64,000 nucleotides of DNA. Origin: Conchocele bisecta (lineage: Eukaryota; Mollusca; Bivalvia; Lucinida; Thyasiridae). The notes under the pieces are model-generated. The model was not told the DNA's origin. It saw nothing but the letters and a program-made list of their open reading frames with translations, and searched no databases. This document shows positions 21,838 to 33,392 of the stretch, one piece after another. The stretch is taken from the NCBI GenBank assembly GCA_029237695.1, contig CM055279.1, forward strand, positions 21,889,919 through 21,953,918, given 5' to 3'. The translations under genes and the position numbers were made by a program. Positions within the stretch are counted from its first letter, which is position 1. Each line of letters opens with the position of its first letter.

Positions 21838-22191
21838 ATCACGTGGTATATTGTTTACACTGCAGTAATGGCGGCGCCCAGTAGGTCTCAGACAAATGTT
21901 AATTTTCTCAAAATACGACTGCCGTTTCTTCCTTTTCATGATGACCATGTTGACGGAATTGAACGTTGTTTAAGCTTGGTCAGATGCAGATTTATCTACA
22001 TAATGTTCAGACTAACTACACAAGTAATGCTGCTAAGTTTGGTATGTTCGGCAGACTCGTGGTGTTAACGGCTGGAACATGGTCATCAATACTAGACGTA
22101 ACCGCAGTCGTATTGATGACACTAAAGATTTACAAGAGACCTCATGGGCGCCGTTATGTCTGCAGTGGTGTAAACAATAGACCACGTGATC
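21838..22191. mobile_element. 354-bp element with about 42-bp inverted ends
   Basis: ATCACGTGGTATATTGTTTA continues through CACTGCAGTAATGGCGGCGC. The right end is its complement, ending CAATAGACCACGTGAT. The interior holds GGTCATCAATACTAGACGTA, itself partly palindromic. There is only one copy in the window, so its family is unknown. Confidence 0.65.
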
Positions 22192-22256
22192 AAATACCCT
22201 GATGTAGTACTTGTTAACATGAACATGTCATTTTGTTTCACTGGCTGAAGTTTGGC

Positions 22257-22327
22257 CATTGATGGATTTACATTTATTGAGCATATGCAGCCTATGCTCA
22301 ATAAATGTAAATCCAGTAATGGCCAAA
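22257..22327. repeat. isolated core of the family J palindrome
   Basis: TGGATTTACATTTATTGAGC and its inverse form the family core, flanked by GGCCATT and AATGGCC, without the usual outer arms. Confidence 0.7.
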
Positions 22328-22763
22328 CTACGCTAGTACGCTTGTCGCCATGTCAATAAGCACCATTTGTTCCAAGCACACGGACAATTGGTTGTTGACA
22401 AAATATGTGCATGCTCATAATCGACCAGATTCACAGGTCATAGTGGATCAGTACATGGAATCAAATCAAAATATATACAAGTATACTGACACGTTTTATT
22501 AAATTTTCAACCACATGGTTTTTATCAAAATAGTTAGAAAACTATTTTGATAAAAAAACATGTTGTTGAGCATTTAATAAAAAGAGAGACAATTAAAAAA
22601 ATCTGCATTAAATGTGCTTCAATTCGGAGGTTATTGGACATTACTCTATTTGAGGTGTAGTAATGCATGGATATACTATACCTTACCATACCGTTCATAT
22701 GCATGCGAACGTATTCAGTACCAGTAAGTTAAGTGTACATTGTGCGTATTGTACGTATGTTAA
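22328..22763. other. no gene; AT-rich hairpin at about 22516-22562
   Basis: ATGGTTTTTATCAAAATAGT faces ACTATTTTGATAAAAAAACA. The rest was not recognised. Confidence 0.5.
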
Positions 22764-23041
22764 AGGTACATGACCACTCAGTTGGCAAACAATGTTCTTT
22801 ATATCAGAGACATCGTCTGAGACATTTTCTGGCAAAATAAACATTCATTCACAAACAAATGTCATGCCTCTTTGTATATGAAATTAGCCTGATACCACCT
22901 GATCAGTAAAATAAATATTACTAACTGATTATATCTGCATAGCGGGCAATCTTAATTTTGAGAACTGATGGAACAGTTATACACCTATTTAATTCATACA
23001 TTATAAAGAACATGTTGTGACTACTGAGTGGGCATGTACCT
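22764..23041. mobile_element. family M MITE (TTAA), internally deleted
   Basis: TTAA (22760-22763) AGGTACATGACCACTCAG ... GAGTGGGCATGTACCT TTAA (23042-23045). Both flanks are intact; 278 bp. Confidence 0.9.
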
Positions 23042-23164
23042 TTAAAGATAATGCATTCTACGCATCTACTTGACAATGACGGGTGGGGGGGGGGGCATCT
23101 TTTACGTAAAATTAAGTGTAATAAAACTGTACTTGCAACATACAGTGGTGTCAGCGTGTAAGTA

Positions 23165-23220
23165 CACACACGAACGAACACGACAGGTTGGTTCCAACCT
23201 GTCGTGTTCGTTCGTGTGTG
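23165..23220. repeat. near-perfect hairpin, 27-bp arms
   Basis: CACACGAACGAACACGACAG and its exact complement meet at GGTTGGTTCCAACC. Confidence 0.9.
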
Positions 23221-23444
23221 CACTGACCCCACAGTACAGGTATATCGTATAGTCGTGTTCGGTGATTATTACGGATCAATTCACTTTATTGTGTCTTTTG
23301 TAGTTAAATGCACGCAGTTAAAGGTTATGATCCTCACCCGACAATTTAATGGAACTTATGATCAATACAGGTCAATATTCTAATGGCTAAATTGACAAAC
23401 CGGGACTTACATGTATTGTGTTAGTGACCTGGGGCCAACATTGC

Positions 23445-23726
23445 AAAGTATACTTATCTAGCAAAGTATACTTTGAGGGAGTAATTTTCAATTTTAGGAT
23501 AAATTTATTAATTTTTATTATACTGAATTTATTACATTATCACAGCCATTATGGCTGTGATAATGTAATACATTCAGTATAATAATTCTGCATACTTTTA
23601 ATCATCACATATATGCAGTCGTTAGTTCTATATGATATAATGCTTTTCGGGAAAAATAAATGATTTCTCCCTCAAAGTATACTTTGCTAGAAAAGTATGC
23701 TTTGCAATTTTGATGAAATCGGCTAC
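23445..23726. mobile_element. GTAGCC-ended MITE, left end trimmed
   Basis: AACATTGCAAAGTATACTTA at the left, the central TTATCACAGCCATTATGGCT hairpin, and GAAATCGGCTACTG at the right, directly joined to a family J palindrome. Confidence 0.85.
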
Positions 23727-23978
23727 TGGGGCCCGTTTCATTAAACATCGTACGACTAAAATGTTCGTAAGTGCAACTTTAGGATCGTCTGGAAATTTCA
23801 ATTGACGGATGTACATGTATTGAGCATAGGCTGCATATGCATATGCAGCCTATGATCAATAAATGTAAATCCAATAATTGTTTTCAAGAAAACATTGTTA
23901 ATGTGGAATTTACAGACTATCATAATTTGGCACTTAAGAATATTTTAGTCGTACGAAGTTTAGTGAAACGGGCCCCTG
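23727..23978. mobile_element. family J palindrome, copy 3
   Basis: GGGGCCCGTTTCATTAAAC to GAAACGGGCCCCTG, core GGCTGCATATGCATATGCAG. Confidence 0.9.
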
Positions 23979-24096
23979 TAGAGCAGCAGCTCGTGATCAT
24001 CCATAAGTACATGTACGTCAATTCAACACTCTGGTGAGGTTATATGCTGTTTGCTAAAATATGATCTATGATTCACTTACTAAATGACGAACAGTC

Positions 24097-24602
24097 CAGG
24101 GGCCCATTTCAATAAACTTCGTACTACTAAAATGTTCGTAAGTGCAAAATTATGATAGTCTGTATATTTCACATTAACAATGTTTTCTTGTAAACGATTA
24201 TTGGATTTACATGTATTGAGCATAGGCTGCATATATAGGCTGTATATGCAACATATGCTTCATAAATGTAAATCCATGAATTGAAATTTCCAGAAGATCC
24301 TAAATATGCACTTACGAACATTTTTGTTATATTTTTTTTAGTCACAATGGAGTGTATATGACAGCAGGGTACGAGTCCACTTTATTTTAATATTTTAATA
24401 CCGTGGAATCTCACTATACCGAAGACCACGGTTCCCACCGGAGTGTTCGGTATAGCGAGGTTCCATCGTACAACTCATGTACCTCAAAGCCCAGCTCTTC
24501 CAACAGGTCCATTCTGTGGCTCTGACAGCTGGTGATTGATTGCTTACAATGGAAAACTCGTTAACATTTTAGTCGTACGAAATTTAGTGAAAAGGGCTCC
24601 TG
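24097..24602. mobile_element. family J palindrome, copy 4, split by an insertion
   Basis: CAGGGGCCCATTTCAATAAA and the core (to about 24325) are on the left; the missing outer right arm (ACATTTTAGTCGTACGAAAT ... AAAAGGGCTCCTG) reappears at 24561-24602. The roughly 235 bp between include a TIR element (CCGTGGAATCTCACTATACC ... GGTATAGCGAGGTTCCATCG, about 24402-24470). Confidence 0.7.
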
Positions 24603-24715
24603 GCCGTGATGGGGCTACACAGTACGACATGCCATAAGCATGATAAGTCACGTTTCTTTCTATCCGGGTATCCGCTATATTTGACCCCGGCCTGAGAAAT
24701 TGTGCCTTACGACAT

Positions 24716-25065
24716 GTACTGTGGGTAAATTAACGGTAGGCGTTCCTCCTTATAGGAATCACGATTTGCCTGGTTTGGCCCCCAGGTACGTTTTTTTTTA
24801 TCTTTGGGCGCTTTTGTTACCTGGGAGTTGAATTGGGTTATTGCCCATTATAAAAGTAGTACTATTATAACTGATCCTGTTGCGTTTGGGAGGGGGCCAA
24901 GTGATTATGGTGTGGCGAGGACCTGGCACCAAATCAGGATTATTCTGATTTCAGGTCTGAATATATATATTTTTTATTGTAAATATTCAGTTCTGAATTT
25001 GGGATTTACCCCCACCCTGTAGTGCGATTGGAGAATCAACTAGCTAGGTTAGATTAACGGCCTCA
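24716..25065 (+). mobile_element. SINE-like retroposon (family H), 3' end truncated
   Basis: GTTCCTCCTTATAGGAATCA, CGATTTGCCTGGTTTGGCCC, ATTGGGTTATTGCCCATTAT and GTAAATATTCAGTTCTGA, as in the copy at 54903; the AAAC tail is missing. Confidence 0.7.
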
Positions 25066-25274
25066 TCGCCTCCTTCATTTAATGAACATATTTCGATTGT
25101 ATCGCAGATATTAGTACAGTCGGGCCAACGGCGTATGGCCTGACACGTGTTGGGCTCAACTTCCCGGGTTTTGGAAGGTCCTCGAGCCAATTCCTACCCT
25201 TAAATATAAGCTAAATAAATAACACTACATGTGTTGCACATGTTGTAAGATACCTTTTCCCGGTCGGTGGCCAA

Positions 25275-25387
25275 TATGTATAAGTTATTGTTCACATATT
25301 GGATATTTAAGGAATTAAATGCGAGGGAGCGCAAGCGACCGTAGCATTTAGTTCCTGAAAAATCCAATATGTGAACAATAACCTATT
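25275..25387. repeat. 113-bp hairpin
   Basis: ATTGTTCACATATTGGATAT ... AATCCAATATGTGAACAATA with inner arms AATTAAATGC/GCATTTAGTTCC. Confidence 0.85.
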
Positions 25388-25452
25388 TATAGTTCAGCCA
25401 AGTGTACAATGCAATTTCCCATCCCATTATTGATTTGTCGAACAGTTAATCA

Positions 25453-25695
25453 TTAACCCTTTGAACCCGAAATCCCGCTATTGCGGTTTATGCAAAAAGT
25501 GCAGATCCAGATGAGCCGGCTCGTAACGAGCCGTCTCATCAGGATCTGCACTTTTTGAAAGTAATTTTAATATTTTTGAGAACAAAAAATATCCCCTTTT
25601 CATAAATGGACTAGTCTGAAAACCATTTTGTGACGGTTGGGTTGGTTGCAAAATGAATATATCAAAATCCATTCCAGTTAGGGGTGAAAGGGTTA
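25453..25695. mobile_element. TTAA-CCCTTT piggyBac-like MITE (family N), complete
   Basis: TTAA CCCTTTGAACCCGAAA ... AGGGGTGAAAGGG TTAA. Both TTAA flanks and the CCCTTT ends are kept, as in piggyBac-class MITEs. A hairpin at 25498-25553 (AGATCCAGATGAGCCGGCTC) fills the left half. Confidence 0.85.
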
Positions 25696-26598
25696 AATAT
25701 GGTAATATTTAACTTATTGCGGTTAAACATCGCACTATGTGAAATAAGTAGAGCACAATGCTGCCCAGCGATTGGCTTAGAAAATAAGGCGAAGTATATA
25801 TATTAAGTATGTACAACACAATGGACCAAGAACATTAAATTCAAACTGTATGTAATAAAATAGCACACAAACGATACGCACCACGACAATATGGTGGTTG
25901 TTGAGTCTTTGACAAATGTAGCTCATGCTCATCCAGTACATGTGTGGTTATTTAACTTGTTACGGATCAACGACTTCGCTAGGAGACACCGGGAATGTTT
26001 CGCAAACTCAAAGCCGAACAGCGCAGACCCTAATCAAAAGCGCGGGTGTGCCTCTGATCTTGGTCTACACTTCTCGCAAACGCAGCAACCTCACTGTGTC
26101 GTGTTGAGATACAATAAACACGAAGACTCCCTGTATTATATCAGGACAAGCATACACATGCTAGTTCCAGGAAATACTGGATCAAATGAACTTTTTATGT
26201 GCAAAGAACACAAATCGATAATCTAACAATGTTCAGAATAAAATTTCAAAGGGAGTGCATATTTTCATAATTGAATCTGTCTTTGAATCTGCGGAAGAGT
26301 ATTAGAAAATAGGCACGTTCGCAATAATGCATGCATGCTACCGTTATAAATGGAACCAGCCTGATCATCGATCATTACAGATAGTATATTACATGCTACC
26401 CAGTGATTTACGGTGATCCTGGAGGGATTTATTTCCTTGAAGGAAATATTTCCTCCTAGACGTTCGCGAGACGTAAGTGACGTCACGTTTTGTCGTCATT
26501 TCCGGCGAAAAAAAAATCATGTCTATTTTGACAACGTCATATGCTGGTCTAAGAGCAAATTTCATATTTTTCGATTCGAAGAGCATGTAATATACAAT

Positions 26599-26747
26599 TT
26601 ATTCCACTACCATTTTGAAATACCGGGTTTAGTTCCCTTGACATCTGTAAATCCGACAAAGAAACGAGTGCGAAGCACTCGTTTCTTTATCGGATTTACA
26701 GATGTCTAGTGAAATAAATCCGGTATTTCAAAATGGTAGTTGAATAA
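26599..26747. repeat. 149-bp hairpin
   Basis: Outer arms CCACTACCATTTTGAAATAC / TATTTCAAAATGGTAGT and inner arms GACATCTGTAAATCCGA / TCGGATTTACAGATGTC, closing at GAGTGCGAAGCACTC. Confidence 0.85.
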
Positions 26748-26802
26748 ACTCTATATAATGTTGATATCCTGTCAATCAACACAGCTTGCATTACTATTCA
26801 GC

Positions 26803-27028
26803 CGTTTAGTAGTCTAAGTAGTTTAGTAGTCTAAGTAGTTTAGTAGTCTAAGGTCTAAGTAGTTTAGTAGTCTAAGTAGTTTAGTAGTCTAAGTAGTTTA
26901 GTAGTTTAGTAGTCTAAGTAGTTTAGTAGTCTAAGTAGTTTAGTAGTCGTAGTCTAAGTAGCTTAGTAGTCTAAGTAGTTTAGTAGTCTAAGTAGTTTAG
27001 TAGTCTAAGTAGTTTAGTAGTCTAAGTA
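26803..27028. repeat. 17-bp tandem repeat
   Basis: About thirteen copies of AGTAGTTTAGTAGTCTA with shortened variants. It ends right at the start of the fold-back element. Confidence 0.95.
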
Positions 27029-27450
27029 GCCCTGCAGGAGACGTACAATTATTTTTTGTTATTAATTCGTTCCCACGAACGAACAATTCGTTCCCTCAAT
27101 TTAACAATTAGTTCCCACGAATTAACAATTCGTTCCCACGAATTAACAATTCGTTCCCACGAATTAACAATACGTTTCCTCAATTTAGCAATTCATTTAG
27201 CAATTCATTCCCACGAAATAACAATTCGTTCCCACGGGTACGAATTGTTAATTCGTGGGAACGAATTGTTATATCGTGGGAACGAATTGTTAAATTGAGG
27301 GAATGAATTATCATTTCGTGGGAACGAATTTTTAATTCGGTTAACGAATTGTTATATCGTGGGAACGAATTGTTAATTCGAGGGAACGAATTGTTAAATT
27401 GAGGGAACAAATTGTTATTTCGTGGGATCGAATTAATAAAAAAATAATAA
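27029..27450. mobile_element. fold-back element of 21-bp units, copy 2 with worn ends
   Basis: GCCCTGCAGGAGACGTACAA is a worn left terminus. About eight forward units, a turn at CACGGGTACGAATTG, then reverse units to GGGATCGAATTAATAAAA. The right terminus is missing. Confidence 0.8.
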
Positions 27451-27500
27451 ATTTAATATTTCTCCGACTTATTAAAAATTCCAACTTACATTCAGCAGAA

Positions 27501-27935
27501 TTTATCCCGTCAACACAGTGCGTATGTGCCGTGAAACACAGTGCCGTGAAACAATCAATACTATTTTTGCATTTTAAAGCCATTTTTAGGTGTTGACGGG
27601 ATAAATAGAATAGTAGGTTAGTGCCGTGAATGGGAACAAATATCTGGCGCGGCACGGAAACGGGATGTGCTCGGCAGAGCCTCGCCCATCCCGTTTCCAG
27701 AGCCTTGCCAGATATTTGTTTCCATTCACGGCACTAACCTACTATTCCCTATATATTTTCCTTATTTCTGAACCAAAGTATATGTTGTGACCACTCATTT
27801 GAACCGTCTCGGCGATACGGTTCAAATGAGTGGTCACAACATATACTTCTGATGAGAAATAAACAAATTCTTGAGCCTTGCCGGATATTTTTTCCCATTC
27901 ACGGCACTAACCTACTATTCTCTATATATCTGAAA
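27501..27935. mobile_element. composite B module, C hairpin and D hairpin
   Basis: B (27501-27604, shortened inside), C (27605-27750) and D (27751-27935) follow without a gap. D has C-type outer arm CCATTCACGGCACTAACCTA but another core, TGAACCGTCTCGGCGATACG. The same order occurs inverted at 45868-46350. Confidence 0.85.
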
Positions 27936-28173
27936 CGACACTAGGCTAGATAGTTTTACCTACACAGATGTTTTGAGCTACAATGAAGCTTTAGGAAATT
28001 TGGACTTAATATGTGCATGGTGATGACACAAACTTTCGTCTGAAAATACTTATATCCGCAGAATTCGCGGAAACCATTGTAATTTCAAAATGCGCGATCG
28101 TCAATGTCTATGTCTATTATTTAACCTTGTATCTTATAATCTACATGTATATGCCATCAAAGTTATATTCGGT

Positions 28174-28752
28174 ATAATAAATTCAGTAGTGCCCATTGTT
28201 GAGGGGAATATTGTGGATTATCTCCCCTCGAAAGTAATATTTCCCTCGGCTATCACCTCGGGAGATATTGCTTCCTCGGGTGGGTGGAAGGTGGGTGCAA
28301 GCGATGGGTAATTTAACGATCGGGGTTCATCCTTACCGGAATTCCGAATGGAGACCTGGTTTGTCCCTCACATACGTCTTTGGCATTTTGTATGTGACAG
28401 TTGAATCTGGTTATACCCCTTATGTGAGTATTACGATTGTTCGTAATCCTATTTTAGGGGAAGGGGCCAAGTGACTTTGGTGTGGTATGGACCTGCCACC
28501 AGGTCGGGTTATTGTAATTTCAGGGCTGAATATATTGTTTCTCGATGTAAATATTCCGTTCTGATTTTGTAATTTTCCCCCCAATGCAGCAGGTTAAAAT
28601 GGGATCGAACCCGTTTGCCCAGCCTTACATGACCTTAGCTGTTGATAGGCCGTTAAACACCAATAAACAAACAAACAAACAAACAAAATTGCTTCCTCGG
28701 GGATATAATCGACAATATTCCCCTCAACAAAGGGCACTATTTATATAATATA
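28174..28752. mobile_element. hairpin element interrupted by a SINE
   Basis: Arms ATAATAAATTCAGTAGTGCC ... GGCACTATTTATATAAT and GTTGAGGGGAATATTGT ... ACAATATTCCCCTCAAC. The right arm continues after the retroposon at 28281-28686. Confidence 0.8.
28281..28686 (+). mobile_element. SINE-like retroposon (family H), full-length with target duplication
   Basis: 406 bp flanked by a perfect 14-bp duplication ATTGCTTCCTCGGG (28267-28280 and 28687-28700), and ending CGTTAAACACCAATAAACAA plus an AAAC repeat tail. The tail and duplication show target-primed retroposition. GGGATCGAACCCG sits about 80 bp before the end. No coding potential. Confidence 0.85.
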
Positions 28753-28905
28753 CTCGGTATGTTTGATACTCACTGGGTAGCCCTACTTTGAACAAAGCTG
28801 TCCTGCCCATGGAAATACAAAGTGCCATCATGTCTCCCGGCACAGTGAGAAATTAGCATTTAGAGAGCGGTAGGATCTGCCGATGGTGATAATATCGTCC
28901 CTATG

Positions 28906-28990
28906 CTTTGTCACCCGTCCACGTATTCCCAATCGACTGCGCTATCGCCGATAGCGCAGTCGATTGGGAATACGTGGGCGGGTGACAAAG
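28906..28990. repeat. 85-bp near-perfect hairpin
   Basis: CTTTGTCACCCGTCCACGTA ... TACGTGGGCGGGTGACAAAG with inner arms CCCAATCGACTGCGCTATC. Confidence 0.9.
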
Positions 28991-29857
28991 AGCCCACACA
29001 ATCGAGCCTTCGCTTTAAAGGGTCCTGTCATAGGCTGTCTGTCCTTCTTATTTTAATTATTGATAAACATTGTGAACTTTAAAATGGATGCCACTTAACG
29101 TTCAGTAGAGACTAATTCCTTGATAAAGGCCTTGTGCCGAAACCGGCGTTTTAAAAGTGGGTTCCTGGATTTTGCATAATTTTTGAAATTCTTATTTAAA
29201 ACAAAAATAAGTCTCAATTTTCGTCACGTCCGCCTTGAGACGGTGTGTAAACTTACTTACCTCTACATGTACATGTAGTCGTTATATTCCTCAAATAAAG
29301 TTCTCAAGCGAGTATTATACCATATTGACACGTACATATGTCTAAAATGCAGTACTACAAATATAAAAAAAATCAATAAAAAAAATCCGACCCTTCATCG
29401 TATATTGTGGACCGTTGCACGCACAACTATAGTGTTAGGCCAAATCCCACACGTTATAGTCACATGAAAATAATATCAAAATGTGCAGACCTGTTCCGAA
29501 CCTGCAAATGTACTACCAGTCCATGGGTGGTGTAAACTGGGGGTGGTGTCAACACTTCAGTAATTTAATAAATCTGAAACTAAACGTCAGGAATTAGGAT
29601 ATCGTTTCTCGTGTATGACCACATGTTAGAGCTTTTATTATCCGCACTAGAGGACTTGTTTGCCTGTCTAATTCCCGCCGTTGTGGGTTTTGTTAGTAAT
29701 CTAATTTCTCCTGTATGTCACCACCCCACTACCCATGGAAGGCAAGGCGTTGCTAGGCAACCTGGAACATGATCCAAGGTGATCCTGACCTGCATATATG
29801 CGTGTACATGTGTATCTGTATATCCAGCAACACACTCATATGAGACACGCCATTTTG
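28991..29857. other. no supported gene
   Basis: Contains the phrase CCTTGATAAAGGCCTTGTGC CGAAACC, a small hairpin. The open frame on the minus strand at 29718-29930 enters a palindrome and resembles no protein. Confidence 0.4.
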
Positions 29858-30050
29858 TACCTTCGGACATCTGCGTAATTTCATTAAATACGATTACAAA
29901 ATTTACAATATTTCCAGTAAACGGCGTCAAAAGTTGACAACATTTTCAGAGTACATGCGGAATTATATTCCGCATGTACTCTGAAGATTTTGTCATCTTT
30001 TGACTTCATTTATTCATTTATGAAATTACGCAGATGTCCGAAGGTACGAA
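29858..30050. repeat. 193-bp palindromic element
   Basis: ACCTTCGGACATCTGCGTAA and its complement are at the ends; the centre is CAGAGTACATGCGGAATTAT and its complement. Confidence 0.85.
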
Positions 30051-30063
30051 AATCGCATGGCTG

Positions 30064-30208
30064 CCAGTGGAGATCATTGGCTTATGGGATTGATTTTGTG
30101 ACCAGTATAGCGCCTGAGAGCGCCATGGATGGTATGGCGAACAGTGCAGAATAGGATATATACTGGTCGCAAAGCCCACAAACACTATTTATCCAGTCAC
30201 AGCCACAA
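30064..30208. mobile_element. family E repeat, shortened
   Basis: GGCTTATGGGATTGATTTTG TGACCAG ... ACTGGTCGCAAAGCCCACAA ... CCAGTCACAGCCAC. Confidence 0.7.
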
Positions 30209-30475
30209 ATGATAGTCAATATTTGATTTTTAAACTGATTACAGGTAATTACTGAGTAAATAAATATATTATTCCTTTTGTCAGGAAATTGAGCACGTGT
30301 ATCAGGTGAAAAGTATAGATGACTAATTGACCAATCTCTCATCCATCAGCGTCAATGTTTCAGGATGTATACTATAAGATGGATAATGATAATTAATATA
30401 ATTATCAAACGCTATTTTTAAGAACAAAGTAGTGTCCATCTTTCACCATTGCTCTACATGTAACAAGATACAATT

Positions 30476-30606
30476 ATTGTCTTTTGAGGAGGCGTACAAT
30501 ATTGTTAAGGACCTGAGGAAAATCATATTCACCGAGGCCGAATGCCGAGGTGAATATGACTTTTCGAAGGTCCGTAAATCTCTTGTACACCGACTCAAAA
30601 GACAAT
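30476..30606. repeat. 131-bp hairpin
   Basis: ATTGTCTTTTGAGGAGGCGT faces CTCAAAAGACAATA; inner arms AAAATCATATTCACC/GGTGAATATGACTTTT. Confidence 0.75.
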
Positions 30607-30713
30607 ACTTATTTTATTATATGACCCATATTACAGCAATGAGAACTAATTATGATACAACAACGCACGAATTGCCTCATGCTTATATTGCGTCTTTGCA
30701 TATGCTGCTACTT

Positions 30714-30817
30714 CTGAATATCAGTCTCGGACTCGTCTCGTTTCGCGAGAAGAGTCCGAGAATGTTATTCGAAATGTGATTCGAATATCATTCTCGGACT
30801 CCGAGACTGATATTCAG
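30714..30817. repeat. 104-bp hairpin with nested arms
   Basis: CTGAATATCAGTCTCGGACT ... GACTGATATTCAG, with a second pair (AGTCCGAGAATG / CATTCTCGGACT) nested inside. Confidence 0.85.
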
Positions 30818-31286
30818 GTGAATATAATTAATGTTCATATTAATCATGTGACTCGATATTGGACAATTCATTGGTTGAAAGTGTCGGTCATGTAATAATA
30901 GCTCCAAATGTCCTCCATCTAAAGTATCAAATTGTTCTAAATGAGTGCTACCCAGTAATATGCAGCTGCTGGCTGAAGCGGAAATGAGACAAGCCGTGCG
31001 ATTTCGTGCCTAAGAAGAAATTATGTTTACAAGATTTACGATAGTTTCCGTAAATGAAGGCGAAATATGCAGCGGAAATGCGGAATATCATTCCGAATGT
31101 GCTACAAAAATTCATTAACATTCGACCTCATTTTCAGAAAATATCACAGTTCCGTAAATAGTTTTCGCGCATCTTCGTAGGTACATGTGCATCATCACAT
31201 ACCTTGTCTCAAATAATGTACAACGGTGTGTAATTATGGAACAATTATAACTACCCACGTGGTAGTCCATGCTGTATGTATAGGCT

Positions 31287-31665
31287 ATTTGATTTGTATG
31301 TGGATATATGCACGAGTTCTGCAGCGTGCGATATTGCGCGACTTTATGAGGAACGAGTGGCATATATCCATATATCCACATACAAATCAAATATTAACCT
31401 TTTTATTATATACGTAAATCATTCGCAATTTATATGCGCTTCAAAGAATATACAAAATGTAAATAAAATAAACAAATTAGTGGCGATTTAGAAGGAGCTA
31501 TTTTGTGATGTGAAGCGTAGTTCCGGCACTGACCAATATGAACTCGCAAGACGTCAATATGGAAATATATTGACGTCTTGCGTTGCATTGAATGCAACGC
31601 AATACTTCAATATCTTTCCATATTGACATCTGATTGTGTTTCAATAGGAAACGAAAGTACGTATA
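31287..31665. mobile_element. composite repeat K, copy 1
   Basis: A hairpin (ATTTGTATGTGGATATATGC ... GCATATATCC ... CACATACAAATCAAAT, 31287-31393) is followed by ATTATATACGTAAATCATTC, TAGAAGGAGCTATTTTGTGA and a second hairpin GACGTCAATATGGAAATATA. The same order occurs at 58441-58769. Confidence 0.75.
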
Positions 31666-31780
31666 TAATAATGCCAATTTAATGTTCTTTGTCTGATGTA
31701 GAGGCCTCCTGACTTTCATAATTCCATAATGCGGGATCACAGCTAGTTATTTACCTTTGTAAATCTATTTATAGAGATCC

Positions 31781-32046
31781 GGGGGCCGTTTCACTAACCT
31801 TCGTACGACTAAAATGTTCGTAAGTGCAAAATTATGAATGTCTATAAATTTCACATTAACACTGTTTTCTTGTAAACAATTATTTGATTTACATCTATTG
31901 AGCATAGGCTGCACATGCAGCCTCATAGGCTGCACATGCAGCCTATGCTCAATACATGTAAATACATCAATTGAACTTTCCAAACGATCATAAATTTGCA
32001 CTTACGAACATTTTAGTGGTACGAAGTTTAGTGAAACGGGCAACTG
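31781..32046. mobile_element. family J palindrome, copy 5
   Basis: GGGGGCCGTTTCACTAACCT ... GTTTAGTGAAACGGGCAACTG. The core has an extra tandem copy of TAGGCTGCACATGCAGCC. Confidence 0.85.
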
Positions 32047-32699
32047 GTCCTCTGCTGTATTTCAGCGTTTATTTCTTATTGAACAACACAAACATTGCGT
32101 TTGGCGAACAGAGTAGACCCAGATCAGTCTACACTGATTGCAATAACATTAATAAGTGCGAAACTATGAATTTGGAAAATAATGTAGTCCCAGATCAGAT
32201 TGCGTAGATATGTAGGATGGTTTGGATTAGCCCTGGTCGAAATCACTGTTATATTGACTCCTTTTCATAACAAATCCTGCTACATTCGCTCTTTCTACCA
32301 GCAATAAGGCCCTAAACTACACAACTTGGACCGGATTTCTATAAATAAATTTAACGGGAGATAACTAGCTACGATCCCTCATTGTATAGCTACATTATTT
32401 CCAATTCTGCCAGCTGATACATGTACAGATTGCAAGAAACACCGCGAGTTTTCCCAAGTTGTACACTTTGGGTCTCCATCTACATAACGTTCACTTTGAA
32501 CATTGTGGAACTAAACTGGAAAGGTGTATTCATACATCACCATTGTCCGTGATGTACCATTCATTATACATGTCCGATAATCACTATAATCTGAGCAAAC
32601 GTTTTACAACCATTTACATTTCATATAAATCCCTTTTCGTATTCACAAGCGAATGACTTCCAACGACGTACGTGTATGCATTTGTACTTCATCGACACC
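32047..32699. other. no recognised genes
   Basis: Includes a family E-like scrap (GTAGACCCAGATCAGTCTAC, 32112-32131). Short open frames only. Confidence 0.4.
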
Positions 32700-33157
32700 T
32701 GGTTAATACACGCAGATCTCGTTTCTGTTTCGGAGCCGGTTTACTCACTCGTGATTGTCCAGTGATTCTTGCGAAGCACAGTGTTTTTTGGAACCGGGAT
32801 TCAAATCTCCTTGGGTCCGTTTCAGTAAACTTCGTACGACTAAAATGTTCGTAAGTGCAAATTTAGGATCGTGTCGAAATTTCAATTGATAGATTTACAT
32901 TTATTGAGCATAGGCTGCATATGCAGCCTATGCTCAATAAATGTAAATCCAATAATTGTTTACAAGAAAACAGTGTTAATGTGACATTTACAGATTATCG
33001 TAAGTTTGCACTTTTATTCGTACGAATTTGAGTGAAACGGCCCCCTGGTTAATACACGTAGGTTTCGTTTCTCTTTCTGAGCCGATTTCTCATCCGGTGA
33101 TTGTCCAGTAATTCTTACTAAGCACAGTGTTTTCTGGAACCGGAATTAAAATCTCCT
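32700..33157. repeat. 112-bp direct repeat split by a family J palindrome
   Basis: GGTTAATACACGCAGATCTC ... ATTCAAATCTCCT (about 32699-32810) is repeated as GGTTAATACACGTAGGTTTC ... ATTAAAATCTCCTG (33046-33157). The palindrome GGGTCCGTTTCAGTAAACTT ... GAAACGGCCCCCT (32811-33047) lies exactly between. Confidence 0.8.
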
Positions 33158-33392
33158 GAACACTAGTCGTCACGTCTAGATTAAATACTGTTGACACCGA
33201 TGAATCTCGTGTTCCCATTCTGCGTTACTGTGTCCGTATAACGCAGAGGTTTTACAACACATTGCCCGAAATCATTCTGTCGCCCTTTGCGACCATAAAG
33301 CCGCCATCTGTTCCCGTCATAAATAATTGCCTCCTGACAACATAGCACTAACATCAGAACTCGGTTAAACTATTCTAAAGCACGGGTCATAC

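Noticed and set aside
25891..26226. 111-codon plus-strand frame
   Set aside because: Its middle (NSADPNQKRGCASDLGLHFSQ) is a translated family E repeat.
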